Below, one piece after another: positions 17,462 through 25,700 of a DNA stretch of 64,000 nt. Below the pieces are notes generated by a model. The model worked only from the letters and a program-made list of their open reading frames with translations. It made no database searches and was not told the origin of the DNA. How positions within the stretch are numbered: the stretch's first letter is position 1; each line of letters opens with the position of its first letter. The translations under genes were made by a program, and so were the position numbers. Origin of the DNA: JABGPL01 sp964387885 (GTDB taxonomy: Bacteria; Electryoneota; AABM5-125-24; Hatepunaeales; Hatepunaeaceae); the NCBI GenBank assembly GCA_964387885.1, contig CAYLYZ010000017.1, positions 1 through 64,000 on the forward strand, in the 5' to 3' direction.

Positions 17462-18160
17462 TTAATTCGCAATTTCATTTCTTGCGAACAGAAACTCTGA
17501 AAACTTCACCGTCCAAATGTTCACCAGAACCAAAAGCACAATGGAAATTACAAGACCAATCCCTGTGCCATGATGGGAAAAAATAAACATTACACTTGAT
17601 TTCAGGAAGGCAATTAAAAACGGATCTTCGCAACAGGCTAAAGTATCCTCAGTCGCGATCTGGTTCACAATAATCGAGCAGATTCCGGTAAGAAAGACAA
17701 TCAGGAACGTAATCATCGCAAACCCGGCATTCTTCCATGAGTAAAGCGTGAAGAACAAAAGGAACATTCCCGTGGGAATCCATAATGAAAGTATGAGCAC
17801 TTTTAACTCTAATATCTCGCGAAGATGAGCAGATTCAGCCGGAAAAATGAGGCTCTTCACCAGAATCAGGAGAATAGCAATTAAAAACATCGAAAAGCTG
17901 AATGTCCAACTTGACAGAAAACTCCCCTGCACAAAAGTATTGCGATCAACCGGCAGGCTGCACGTCAATACTCGCCCCCGACATTTCAATTCCTTTACCC
18001 AGATTAGCAAAGGTAGAATTCCGGAACAAATCAGACCGAGCACAGCCAGACTCCTGATGTTCATATCCGAACCGAGAAATGAGATAAGAAACAGATATAC
18101 AGCAATCCCGATTATAATATGCCAGCTTGTCTGCCAGTCTTTTTTAATTATAGTTAACAT
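17462..18160 (-). CDS. ABC-2 type permease paralog 1
   Basis: A 232-residue six-helix membrane protein, the first full permease after the ATPase. It starts 'MLTIIKKDWQTSW', carries 'GRVLTCSLPVDRNTFVQGS' and ends 'VKFSEFLFARNEIAN'. An AAGAGAAACAAG region precedes the ATG. It is 173 bases from the ATPase stop; the gap contains a short ORF that may be the remains of a further permease start. Assigned to an ABC-2-like exporter by context and topology. Confidence 0.85.
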   Translation of the reverse strand: MLTIIKKDWQTSWHIIIGIAVYLFLISFLGSDMNIRSLAVLGLICSGILPLLIWVKELKCRGRVLTCSLPVDRNTFVQGSFLSSWTFSFSMFLIAILLILVKSLIFPAESAHLREILELKVLILSLWIPTGMFLLFFTLYSWKNAGFAMITFLIVFLTGICSIIVNQIATEDTLACCEDPFLIAFLKSSVMFIFSHHGTGIGLVISIVLLVLVNIWTVKFSEFLFARNEIAN

Positions 18161-18170
18161 CTTGTTTCTC

Positions 18171-18341
18171 TTAAACTATTGGTAGTGTCCGACATCCACG
18201 CCTGACACTGATACCGCTGTTTAACCGTAAGGCGAGAACACTCCTGACTCTCATACGAGCAGGTAGAAACACTCGCTTGCCGGTTGTATTTGATTTTGCT
18301 ATAATAAAATTCTTGTGCGAGTTACTAATAGAGTTAAACAT
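18171..18341 (-). pseudogene. Short ORF, possible permease N-terminal remnant
   Basis: A 56-codon frame beginning at an ATG that overlaps the ATPase stop by 8 bases and is preceded by an excellent GGGAGG site (bases within the end of the ATPase gene). It begins MFNSIS, which resembles the MFNIIRKDW start of the permease paralogs, but then becomes Arg-rich sequence that looks like translated repeat DNA and has no membrane helix. Either a permease start was displaced by a repeat insertion, or this is a chance frame. Low confidence that it makes a functional product. Confidence 0.35.
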
Positions 18342-19200
18342 TTTGCCTCCCATTGTGCATAAGGAACATGATATCTTCAAGCGTCGTACCGACAATAGTC
18401 TCTTCTCCGACGAGAACTTCGCTGGAGGCCTTCTTATTAGTAGTCAGAATTTCACAGCCAAACTCATTTTTCCGGTGCCCCAGGTAGATGTCTCCGGTGA
18501 ATTCAGACAGACGCTCTTCGGAGGTTTTTACAATTCCCCATTCTTCGATCAACTCCTGCTTGGTAGTGGTAATCGCAATTTTACCGTCTCGGATGTAGGT
18601 TATGTAATCTGCGATTCTGTCCAGGTCGGATGTGATATGAGTTGAGAACAGTATCGACTTCTGCTCATTCTGGATTAGTTCCAGCAGTATCCCGAGCAGT
18701 TCGCGCCTGAAAACAGGATCAATGCCTGAAGTTGGCTCGTCCATTAATATGAGGTCGGCATTGTGAGAAAGCGCCATTACCAGCGAAAACTTCATCTTCA
18801 TCCCCTGTGACAGCTTTCCGAAACGTCGGTTGAGCGGTAGTTCAAAACGCTTCATCAGTTCCTGAAACCGGTCTTCATCCCAGGTATCATAGAACGGGGC
18901 TATAACTTTCCGGATTTTTCCGAGTTTCAATCCCGGGAAAAATGGTGGCGTATCATAGACGAAACCAATTCGTGATTTTACATAGGCTTCGTGTTCCTGA
19001 TGATCCCGGTCGAATATCGAGATGTTCCCGCTGTCTTTCAGGAGCAGGTTCATGATTAGTTTTATAATGGTAGTCTTCCCCGCTCCGTTAGGCCCGATCA
19101 GTCCCATTATGTACCCGTATGGGAGTTTGAAGGAAACATCCTTCAGGCTGAAGTTCTTAAAACTCTTGTTCAGTGATTGAATTTCTAAAATGTTCTGCAT
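18334..19200 (-). CDS. ABC transporter ATP-binding protein (YtrB-like)
   Basis: A 288-residue ATPase that would energise the permease array. Walker A 'GPNGAGKTT' near residue 36, Q-loop region 'IGFVYDTPPFF', signature 'LSQGMKMKFSL', Walker B 'LILMDEPTSGID' and switch His in 'LFSTHITSDLDRI' are all present. The C-terminal 75 residues ('TSEERLSEFTGDIYLG') are the extension typical of ABC-2/YtrB-like ATPases. The ATG overlaps the GntR stop by one base (TAATG), implying co-translation. Predicted location: cytoplasmic face of the inner membrane. Confidence 0.92.
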   Translation of the reverse strand: MQNILEIQSLNKSFKNFSLKDVSFKLPYGYIMGLIGPNGAGKTTIIKLIMNLLLKDSGNISIFDRDHQEHEAYVKSRIGFVYDTPPFFPGLKLGKIRKVIAPFYDTWDEDRFQELMKRFELPLNRRFGKLSQGMKMKFSLVMALSHNADLILMDEPTSGIDPVFRRELLGILLELIQNEQKSILFSTHITSDLDRIADYITYIRDGKIAITTTKQELIEEWGIVKTSEERLSEFTGDIYLGHRKNEFGCEILTTNKKASSEVLVGEETIVGTTLEDIMFLMHNGRQNV

Positions 19201-19574
19201 TATTCTTCCTCAAAAAGGTCTTCTAACATTGCCTTTAGTTCTTTTTTGGTAATGCCGAGCACTTTTGCTTCGGCGATAACTTCGTTTAATTTATCCTCAA
19301 TCATCTTCATCCTCTTCTCATGTAAAAAATCTTCATCCAGAGCAGCAACAAAACTGCCCTTGCCAGTAACTGCGTTAACATAACCCTCCTTTTCGAGCTC
19401 TTCATAAACCCGACGTGTCGTGATAACGCTTATTTTAAGTTCCTTCGCCAGCACCCTGATCGACGGCAGCGCATCCCCGGATTTCAATTCACCGGAGAAT
19501 ATCTGCTTCTTTATCTGCCTGACAACCTGCTCGTAAATCGGATAAGGCGAAGAGTTTGAAACGAAAATCTTCAT
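19200..19574 (-). CDS. GntR-family repressor, YtrA subfamily
   Basis: A 124-residue regulator: an N-terminal winged helix (residues about 10-78, with 'SGDALPSIRVLAKELKISVITTRRVYEELEKEGYV', the GntR helix-turn-helix and wing) and a short helical tail of about 45 residues ('MIEDKLNEVIAEAKVLGITKKELKAML'). The short tail defines the YtrA subfamily, usually encoded first in an ABC-transporter operon that it represses. Here it is also first, one base overlapping the ATPase gene. A matching operator lies at 19740-19764. The effector is unknown. Confidence 0.92.
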   Translation of the reverse strand: MKIFVSNSSPYPIYEQVVRQIKKQIFSGELKSGDALPSIRVLAKELKISVITTRRVYEELEKEGYVNAVTGKGSFVAALDEDFLHEKRMKMIEDKLNEVIAEAKVLGITKKELKAMLEDLFEEE

Positions 19575-19720
19575 CTAAAGGTTCTCACACCTTTTAGGAG
19601 ATACCCGGATCTTCGCGAGAAACGCAGTGACGAAGCGATCTCAGAATGCGCATGTGACTCAAGAGATTGCTTCGCTTCGCTCGCAAAGACGGTAAGAACT
19701 GCTGTAAATCTATCAACCAT
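19571..19720 (-). CDS. Putative 49-residue leader ORF upstream of the GntR gene
   Basis: An ATG at 19720 with an AGAGG site 8 bases before it opens a 49-codon frame that stops in an ATGA overlap with the GntR start (19571-19574). The middle of the frame is made of a dispersed palindromic repeat (about 19600-19695; translates as 'FASEAKQSLESHAHSEIASS'), so the peptide itself is unlikely to be conserved. Translation of this leader could feed ribosomes onto the GntR gene, whose own ribosome-binding site is weak. Expression is speculative. Confidence 0.35.
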   Translation of the reverse strand: MVDRFTAVLTVFASEAKQSLESHAHSEIASSLRFSRRSGYLLKGVRTFR

Positions 19721-19739
19721 CAATGTCACCTCTGTTATT

Positions 19740-19783
19740 AGTGTGCTTATCGTATATATACACTTATATTTTGCAAAAGTCAA
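19740..19783 (-). promoter_or_regulatory. Promoter with overlapping YtrA-type operator
   Basis: On the minus strand TTGACT (19778-19783), 17 bases, TATATA (19755-19760) makes a good sigma-70 promoter for the repressor-ABC operon. The inverted repeat AGTGTG-N13-TACACT (19740-19764, read on plus) covers the -10 element and start point. From memory, the Bacillus YtrA operator is AGTGTA-N13-TACACT, so this matches at 11 of 12 positions with the same spacing. Confidence 0.75.
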
Positions 19784-19927
19784 GAGGTTTTTTGAGATTT
19801 TCTTATTTTTTGAAATTTGTCTCGGTAATATAGGTGTCCCTGCCTGCGGTAATCTAATATTCAGATCATTCCTACAAAGGTGGGAATCCGTAGGGGCTGA
19901 AAATCTTCAGCCCTTTCAAATGTGGAT

Positions 19928-20110
19928 GTCAGATGTCATCATCCAAATGGAGTGTTGTCAGATACCCTCACCCCAATTGAGTGGTGTCAGATGTCATCAT
20001 CCAAATGGAGTGTTGTCAGATACCCTCACCCCAATTGAGTGGTGTCAGATGTCATCATCCAAATGGAGTGTTGCCAGATCCCTCACCCCAATTGAGTGGT
20101 GTCAGGCGCC
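19928..20110. repeat. 58-bp tandem repeat, three copies plus a partial
   Basis: Units begin at 19928, 19986 and 20044 (the third lacks one base), followed by a truncated copy from about 20101. Each unit is itself two related 29-base halves beginning GTGTCAGATGTCATC and TTGTCAGATACCCTC and ending near GGAGTG/TGAGTG. Copies are almost identical, so the expansion looks recent. No ORF or spacer structure. Confidence 0.85.
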
Positions 20111-20192
20111 CTCGAGACCTTTGAAATATTCATAGTTTTCTTCGAATCTTGTGATTTTCCAGGAATAGCGATTTTATAAGTGCTTGTGTATT

Positions 20193-20231
20193 CTGGATGC
20201 ACTTCGCAAGCGAAGCAGATATCCCGCCTTC
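20193..20231. repeat. 38-bp dispersed repeat, interrupted copy
   Basis: Identical to 6443-6480 (starts CTGGATGCACTTCGCAAGCG). In this copy the right half (CTTCGCGGGAACGACG) is found only after 20384, because a 153-bp element has been inserted at CTTC. Confidence 0.85.
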
Positions 20232-20384
20232 CAGTATGTCCGAGAATAGCGTCAGAGCAAGAATTTCATTCTTGCTCCTCATTCCCGCGAAAGCGGGAAT
20301 CCATATTTATCAATTACTTACTGGATTCCCAGTCAAGCTGGGAATGAGGAAGATAGGTGATTCTCTTCATTCTCGGACAGACTG
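20232..20384. mobile_element. 153-bp MITE-like insertion with 4-bp target duplication
   Basis: The left end CAGTATGTCCGAGAAT and the inverted right end ATTCTCGGACAGACTG match at 15 of 16 positions. The element is flanked by CTTC on both sides (20228-20231 and 20385-20388), while the uninterrupted related sequence at 6478-6481 has CTTC once: a target-site duplication. Inside are two facing hairpins (CATTCCCGCGAAAGCGGGAATC and CATTCCC-type) but no ORF. Together with 19575-19927 and 20400-20568 this fills a stretch of about 1 kb without a convincing gene. Confidence 0.85.
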
Positions 20385-20492
20385 CTTCGCGGGAACGACG
20401 TGCTTTCACAAGAGTAGAATATTTCAAAGAACTCGGCCTCACCTGACACTAATATCATTTCAGTTCAACACCTTTTCACAAAACACATAAGA

Positions 20493-20521
20493 TTGATTCT
20501 TAAAAGAAAATTATGTATATT
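20493..20521 (+). promoter_or_regulatory. Predicted sigma-70 promoter
   Basis: TTGATT, 17 bases, TATATT, placed about 48 bases before the ATG of the secreted protein at 20569. An AGAGGA ribosome-binding site follows at about 20555. Confidence 0.5.
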
Positions 20522-20568
20522 ATTATATATACTAATACTACATATTTCTTTTACAGAGGATTCGTACA

Positions 20569-22155
20569 ATGATTCGCTACTTTTTGATTCTGGGAATAAT
20601 CCTCACCTTATCTGGTTTTCCCTCTTACGGTCAGTTGATTGAAATCAATCCCGACCCAATCGACTTCGGTTCATTAACAATTGGCTACAACGGTGAACCC
20701 GAAGCTTTTCGTACCGTTACAATTCAAAACACATCTGACAATTTCGTTACGATTTCAAATATCGCTGCACTGGACACGACTCATTTTATTGTAGTTTCCA
20801 GTGATGCGCGATTGATTTGGGAAACGCTTCGTTACGTATATCATGGTGTGTTAAGATTTAGAGATTATTACCGTGAAGATCCCGGATCTCTGGAGGATTT
20901 AATTGAAACTGGTCACTATGAATTGGATGAGGACATTGGACGCATGTGGACTATCAGACTTATTGGGAGTAATCCGGTCACAGCGATTGAGGGAATATCC
21001 ACGCGAGAACACCCATCTGGTGCCGGATGTGTCGTATGGTTTGACACTCAATCTGCTCAACTTAGGGGGCGTGACAGGTATATAGAAATGATTAATCTGC
21101 CTGAATCAATTCAAATCGCGGCAGGACAAAGCTATTCTTTTGAGGTGATGTTTTCTCCTGATGACACAGGCGAGATCAATGTGGCCCTGGGGGTAAGTGC
21201 ATCTACTCATAATGAGCAGGAATCATATGAAATTAAGCTTTCAGGATCAGGTTATTTTCATGAAGGATTAGATATCTCAGTTGAGCACATCGATTTTGGA
21301 TTAGTTGGGACTAATGACCGGGCTGTTTACGAGTTCACGATGGATAACACCAGCAAGTATGCAGTGGAATGCGATTTCAGCGACAGTTTCCCATTTTGTT
21401 TGAGCGTCCAGTTCCTCGAACCGGTTCATAATAGGTTCATGACAATCCTTCATGCTATTGATGCTTATAATCGGGATTTCGGAGAAGATCCTTCCTCTGT
21501 TGAAGAATTAATTTGGAGAGAGTATTTAAAAAGAGATAACGAGCTCAGACGTGAGTTCACAATTTCCTTAATTTCTCAAAATCCAATCATGTATATTGAG
21601 GCAATTTCCACTGCCAATCATGAGCCAGGTGCCGGACATGTACTCATATATGAAACCCAAACCCGTCGTTTCCGTGGATATGGCATGCGTGAAAACACAT
21701 TTATTGCCCCACTAAGCTCACGTCGGTATGTTGCTTCCTTCATGCCAACTGAGTTAAGGGAGTTTTCTGATTCTGTCGAAATTACAGTTGAGTCTGATTT
21801 TCGGATTCAGCATACTTACCAGCGTACGATTCATTTCACCGGTGAGGGTAGTCCGTTGTTTGCACCTGATAATAATTCTCTACATTCTCCGGAAGAATTT
21901 AACCTGCAACCCGCATACCCCAATCCATTTAACAATATGACCATAATCCCCTTCAACTTGACACAACCCGGGCTTGTAAAACTTGAAGTATTTAACTTCA
22001 GGGGACAGCTCATATCCACTCTGGCAAATCGCCAGTTTGATGCAGGTTTGAATAGGATCAAATGGAATGCAAACGAAATCGGGACAGGTGTGTACTTAGT
22101 GAAAATGTCCGCCAAATCACAGTCTGAATGGCAAAAGGTGGTGCTGGTCAGGTAG
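20569..22155 (+). CDS. T9SS-exported protein with two pilin-like domains
   Basis: A 528-residue secreted protein. Signal peptide residues 1-21 ('FLILGIILTLSGFPSYG'). It has two similar halves: an abnormal-spindle/HYDIN-like beta sandwich ('IDFGSLTIG', 'IDFGLVGTNDRAVYEFTMDN'), each followed or interrupted by an inserted module of about 85 residues: 'FRDYYREDPGSLEDLIETGHY' to 'GAGCVVWFDTQSAQLRG', and 'IDAYNRDFGEDPSSVEELIW' to 'GAGHVLIYETQTRRFRG'. The modules look like pilin globular heads and also match the lipoprotein at 150-563. The C-terminus ('AYPNPFNNMTIIPFNL' to 'GTGVYLVKM') is a T9SS type A sorting domain. Its 3' end is triplicated downstream. Likely cell-surface; function unknown. Confidence 0.85.
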   Translation: MIRYFLILGIILTLSGFPSYGQLIEINPDPIDFGSLTIGYNGEPEAFRTVTIQNTSDNFVTISNIAALDTTHFIVVSSDARLIWETLRYVYHGVLRFRDYYREDPGSLEDLIETGHYELDEDIGRMWTIRLIGSNPVTAIEGISTREHPSGAGCVVWFDTQSAQLRGRDRYIEMINLPESIQIAAGQSYSFEVMFSPDDTGEINVALGVSASTHNEQESYEIKLSGSGYFHEGLDISVEHIDFGLVGTNDRAVYEFTMDNTSKYAVECDFSDSFPFCLSVQFLEPVHNRFMTILHAIDAYNRDFGEDPSSVEELIWREYLKRDNELRREFTISLISQNPIMYIEAISTANHEPGAGHVLIYETQTRRFRGYGMRENTFIAPLSSRRYVASFMPTELREFSDSVEITVESDFRIQHTYQRTIHFTGEGSPLFAPDNNSLHSPEEFNLQPAYPNPFNNMTIIPFNLTQPGLVKLEVFNFRGQLISTLANRQFDAGLNRIKWNANEIGTGVYLVKMSAKSQSEWQKVVLVR

Positions 22156-22280
22156 AAGTGGAGATATCAGCCGAATCACAGTTTGAATGGCAAAAGGTGG
22201 TGCTGGTCAGGTAGAAGTGGAGATATCAGCCGAATCACAGTTTGAATGGCAAAAGGTGGTGCTGGTCAGGTAGAAGAAGA
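22111..22280. repeat. 59-bp tandem triplication of the gene 3' end
   Basis: Copies start at 22111, 22170 and 22229. The first encodes the last 14 residues and the stop of the secreted protein; the next two repeat the same bases, including the stop, as non-coding sequence with very few changes (AGTCTG to AGTTTG). The third is cut off after the TAGAAG. Confidence 0.9.
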
Positions 22281-22364
22281 GTAGCAGAATATTCGACACT
22301 CTGTTGCAGGAGTAAGTCTGCCTTCGCTCTGACTAATCGGGCTGTCCAAGAATACTGTTTCGGA

Positions 22365-22450
22365 GGTCTGGTTCTTAATCCGACATTTACACACTGAAAA
22401 ACACAGCGGACATATTCAAAATATCCGGCGGAATAAGATTCCGCCCTACG
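22365..22450. repeat. Paired-hairpin element, copy 5
   Basis: A degenerate GTCTGGTTCTTAATCCGAC end and a perfect GGCGGAATAAGATTCCGCC end. Part of the 558-base non-coding gap 22156-22713, which also holds the 59-bp copies, a GGCTGTCCAAGAATACTG repeat near 22340 and a promoter at 22568. Confidence 0.75.
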
Positions 22451-22567
22451 ATGAGGTATTTACCGATCAAATCCCTCGACCACAAGGAATCGAGGCTACG
22501 ACAGTCTCACCATATCCCCCTCAAAAATCATCCCTCTCAAATTAGTGTTTTACACCCCTCGTAAAAC

Positions 22568-22596
22568 TTGACAACATAAGACAACTCGTGTATTAT
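22568..22596 (+). promoter_or_regulatory. Strong predicted sigma-70 promoter
   Basis: A perfect TTGACA -35, a 17-base spacer and TATTAT -10, giving a leader of about 110 bases before the ATG at 22714. This is among the best promoter matches in the window. Confidence 0.65.
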
Positions 22597-22713
22597 GTAA
22601 AGAATCCACCTGCCTTCCGTCGATTCTGTATTGCTCCTGTCCGAGCAGTTGGTACAGCCGCGCACTGCCTATTGTGATCCACAAATTTAGTCCTGGAAAT
22701 TTTTGAGGTCAAC

Positions 22714-25700
22714 ATGCGTTTTAGTTTTAGTTATTTATTAGCAATTCTAGCTGTTTTTTTACCGTATTCAGCTACTTTCGGGCAGGTTTCTGTCGACCGG
22801 ATCGGGTTTGCAACTGTGCTTGAGCAGGAGGCGGTGTATGAGACAGAAATTAATCTTCACAATGCTGGTGACGAAGCTGTCCCATTCAACGTCAGAATCC
22901 GGAAAATGAATCGTGAGGAAGAACGTCGGTTCGGTCCGCGGCGTGATGAACAGGGAGAGACACTCTCTGAGCATGAACTCGAATATCCATATACCGCTGG
23001 ACTTGCTTGGGATGCCGAAGAGGAAATTATGTACGGCTCACACGTTACGGAAGCTCGGATTGTAGGCTATCGGTGGAACGGCGAGGAAATCACTGAAGTG
23101 ACGGTTGATTTTGTCGCTGAGGGAATTCAAGCCAATATGCTTGTGGCACTTGCATATTACGAAGGAGTCCTGCACACATTCTACTGGAGTCAAGCCCTCA
23201 TCTACAGATATGACGTTGAAGGCAACCAGTTGGAGTCTATTGAAACGCAGTGGGACGACGAGTTGACTTATGGTTTAGGTCTCGCAATAGATCCTGAAAA
23301 CGCACACCTTTACATGACTGCATTTCACAATGCCGGTGCTCATTGCGATATGAAAATCTATGATATCAACGACGACTACAACCAGATAGGCTACATCGAC
23401 GGGATTGAGAATATGGGTGAAGTAAGGGATGCCGACGTGCGTAACCGACTGAACTGGGTACCGGAACACGAAGACGGACACCTCTGGGTTTACGAACGGA
23501 ACCAGGCGGAAGTTCAGGATGGTGCAATTGGTCCTGACACCCCACCTTATCATGCCTGGCAGCTTGACATCATCCCTGGAGAAGAGGGGATATGGGAATA
23601 TGAAGTGATAGACCATTTTGAGGTCGAGTCCGATGCATGGTCAAATGGTATAAGCCACGATGGTGAAAACCTATGGATTGGAAACCGTAATAGCAACCTT
23701 GTCCGCATTATTGACGATGGGCTATCAGAGGCGAAATGGATAGAGATTGAACCAAGATCAGGTGAAGTTCCCGCAGATCAGGAAATCACCTTAGAAGTAT
23801 TCATTGAGCCTGTTGAACTTGAGGATGGTGTATACGAGCAATTAGTCAGGATTGGCTTCGATGATCCCGCTGGGACGGTGATTGAAATGTCAGTGGTTAT
23901 GTCACTTGAGACCCCAACCGCAAATGTTTCAGGGACTGTGATCGATGCTGCGACCGACGAACCTTTAGAAGGTGTCAGGGGTGATCTGGATTATTACCTC
24001 ATCTCCCGCTTCACTGACGAGGAAGGGGGATATAGCATCGAAAACCTGCCAATGGGTGAGTTCGTAATGACATTTACCCACCCCGATTACATGCCTGCCA
24101 GCGTGGAAGTGGTTATTGAGGAAGGTGGTGATATCGTTGCAGATGCTGAAATGCTGCACGGTGAGTTCAATCCTGACCGGGAATTTATCCGGCAGTCGCT
24201 TGCACCTGATGATGATATCCATGTTCTGTTTGACGTGAGTAATGACGGCAATGCTCCGGTGGAATATAGCTCCGAACGCCGATTGATTGGTGATGCAGAT
24301 ACAGATCCCTGGGAACTCCGTGCGAGTGTACCTGCCGGGATTATTACTGAGGATTCCCGCATCCAGGGTGCCGTATTCATTGATGATTTATTCTATGTAC
24401 CGGGTGCAAATAACCGTGAACCCTTAATCTATGTCTTAAACCGGGATCAGGAACTTGTGGATCAGTATGACCAGCTTGGTGAAGGTCGTTACGGCTACAA
24501 GGATATCGCCACAGATGGGGAAATAATCTGGGGATCAGGAGAACGCAACATCTATGGTTTCAACACCGATGGTGAAGAAATAGTGTCTTTTGACAGCGGT
24601 ATCTCCCCTTGTAATAACCTCGCATGGGATTCCGACCGGGAAATATTATGGGCTTCTGGAACGACAACCGACATTTTGGGATTTGATCGTGAGGGAAATC
24701 AGGTAGCCGAAATCAGCCGCCATGAATATCGTGTTTACGGATTGGCTTATTGGCCGGATGATCCGGATGGCTACCAGCTCTATATTTTCCATAAGATCAA
24801 TGATGTCGGTGATTTGATGGTCGCCAAGATCGACATTGAAAACGACCAGGCAATGGATGTTGCGAACTTGCAGCATGATATAGGAGGTGTTGCACAGGGT
24901 TGTTTTATCACCAACGAGTATGATATTTACAGCTGGGTATTCATGGGTGTTGCCAATAACGGCGGTGAAGACCGAATCGACATCTGGCAACTGGATGTTC
25001 GGAAGGACTGGTTCCTACTTGATCCGATCGAGGGTGTTATTGAGGCAAACGAAAGTCAGGAATTTGATCTTCATTTAAACGCAACCGATCTCCCCGTTGC
25101 AGATTTTGAGGGTGAGATTGTCTTCAGTCACAATGGTCTCGGAAGTCAGGCTATAATACCGGTAATCATGAACGTTGAGGCGGGACGCATGCAATCCGAA
25201 CGCACTCTGCAGCTCGCATTCGGCTGGAACATGGTTTCGGTTAATCTGCAGCCAAATGAGGAAGATGTAACTGTGCTGACTCGTCCGCTGGTTGATGCCG
25301 AGGTTTTGGAGATGATGAAGGACGGAGCCGGTCACTTTTATAATCCTCAGTTCAATTTTAACAACATTCCCGGCTGGTCAGTCGAACAGGGTTACCTGAT
25401 GAAGTTAACTGAAGATGCGGAACTCACACTTGAGGGTGAAACTGTTCTCGCTGATGATCCGATTCAACTACAAGACGGCTGGCAAATGGTGAGTTACTAT
25501 CCACGCCGTCCTATCGATGCGATTTTGGCATTGTCAGGAATCGTTGATCAGCTTGAGCTCGCTAAGGATGCTGCTGGACATTTTTATAATCCTCAGTTCC
25601 GTTTCAGCAACATCGGAGACATGCGTGAAGGGCAGGGGTATTTGATGAAAGTGTCTGAAGATGTGGAGTTGGTCTATAACCTTGAAGATGAAAGAAATGC

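Noticed and set aside
19928..20110. Candidate CRISPR array
   Set aside because: The whole 58-base period is conserved; there are no variable spacers, and no cas genes are nearby.
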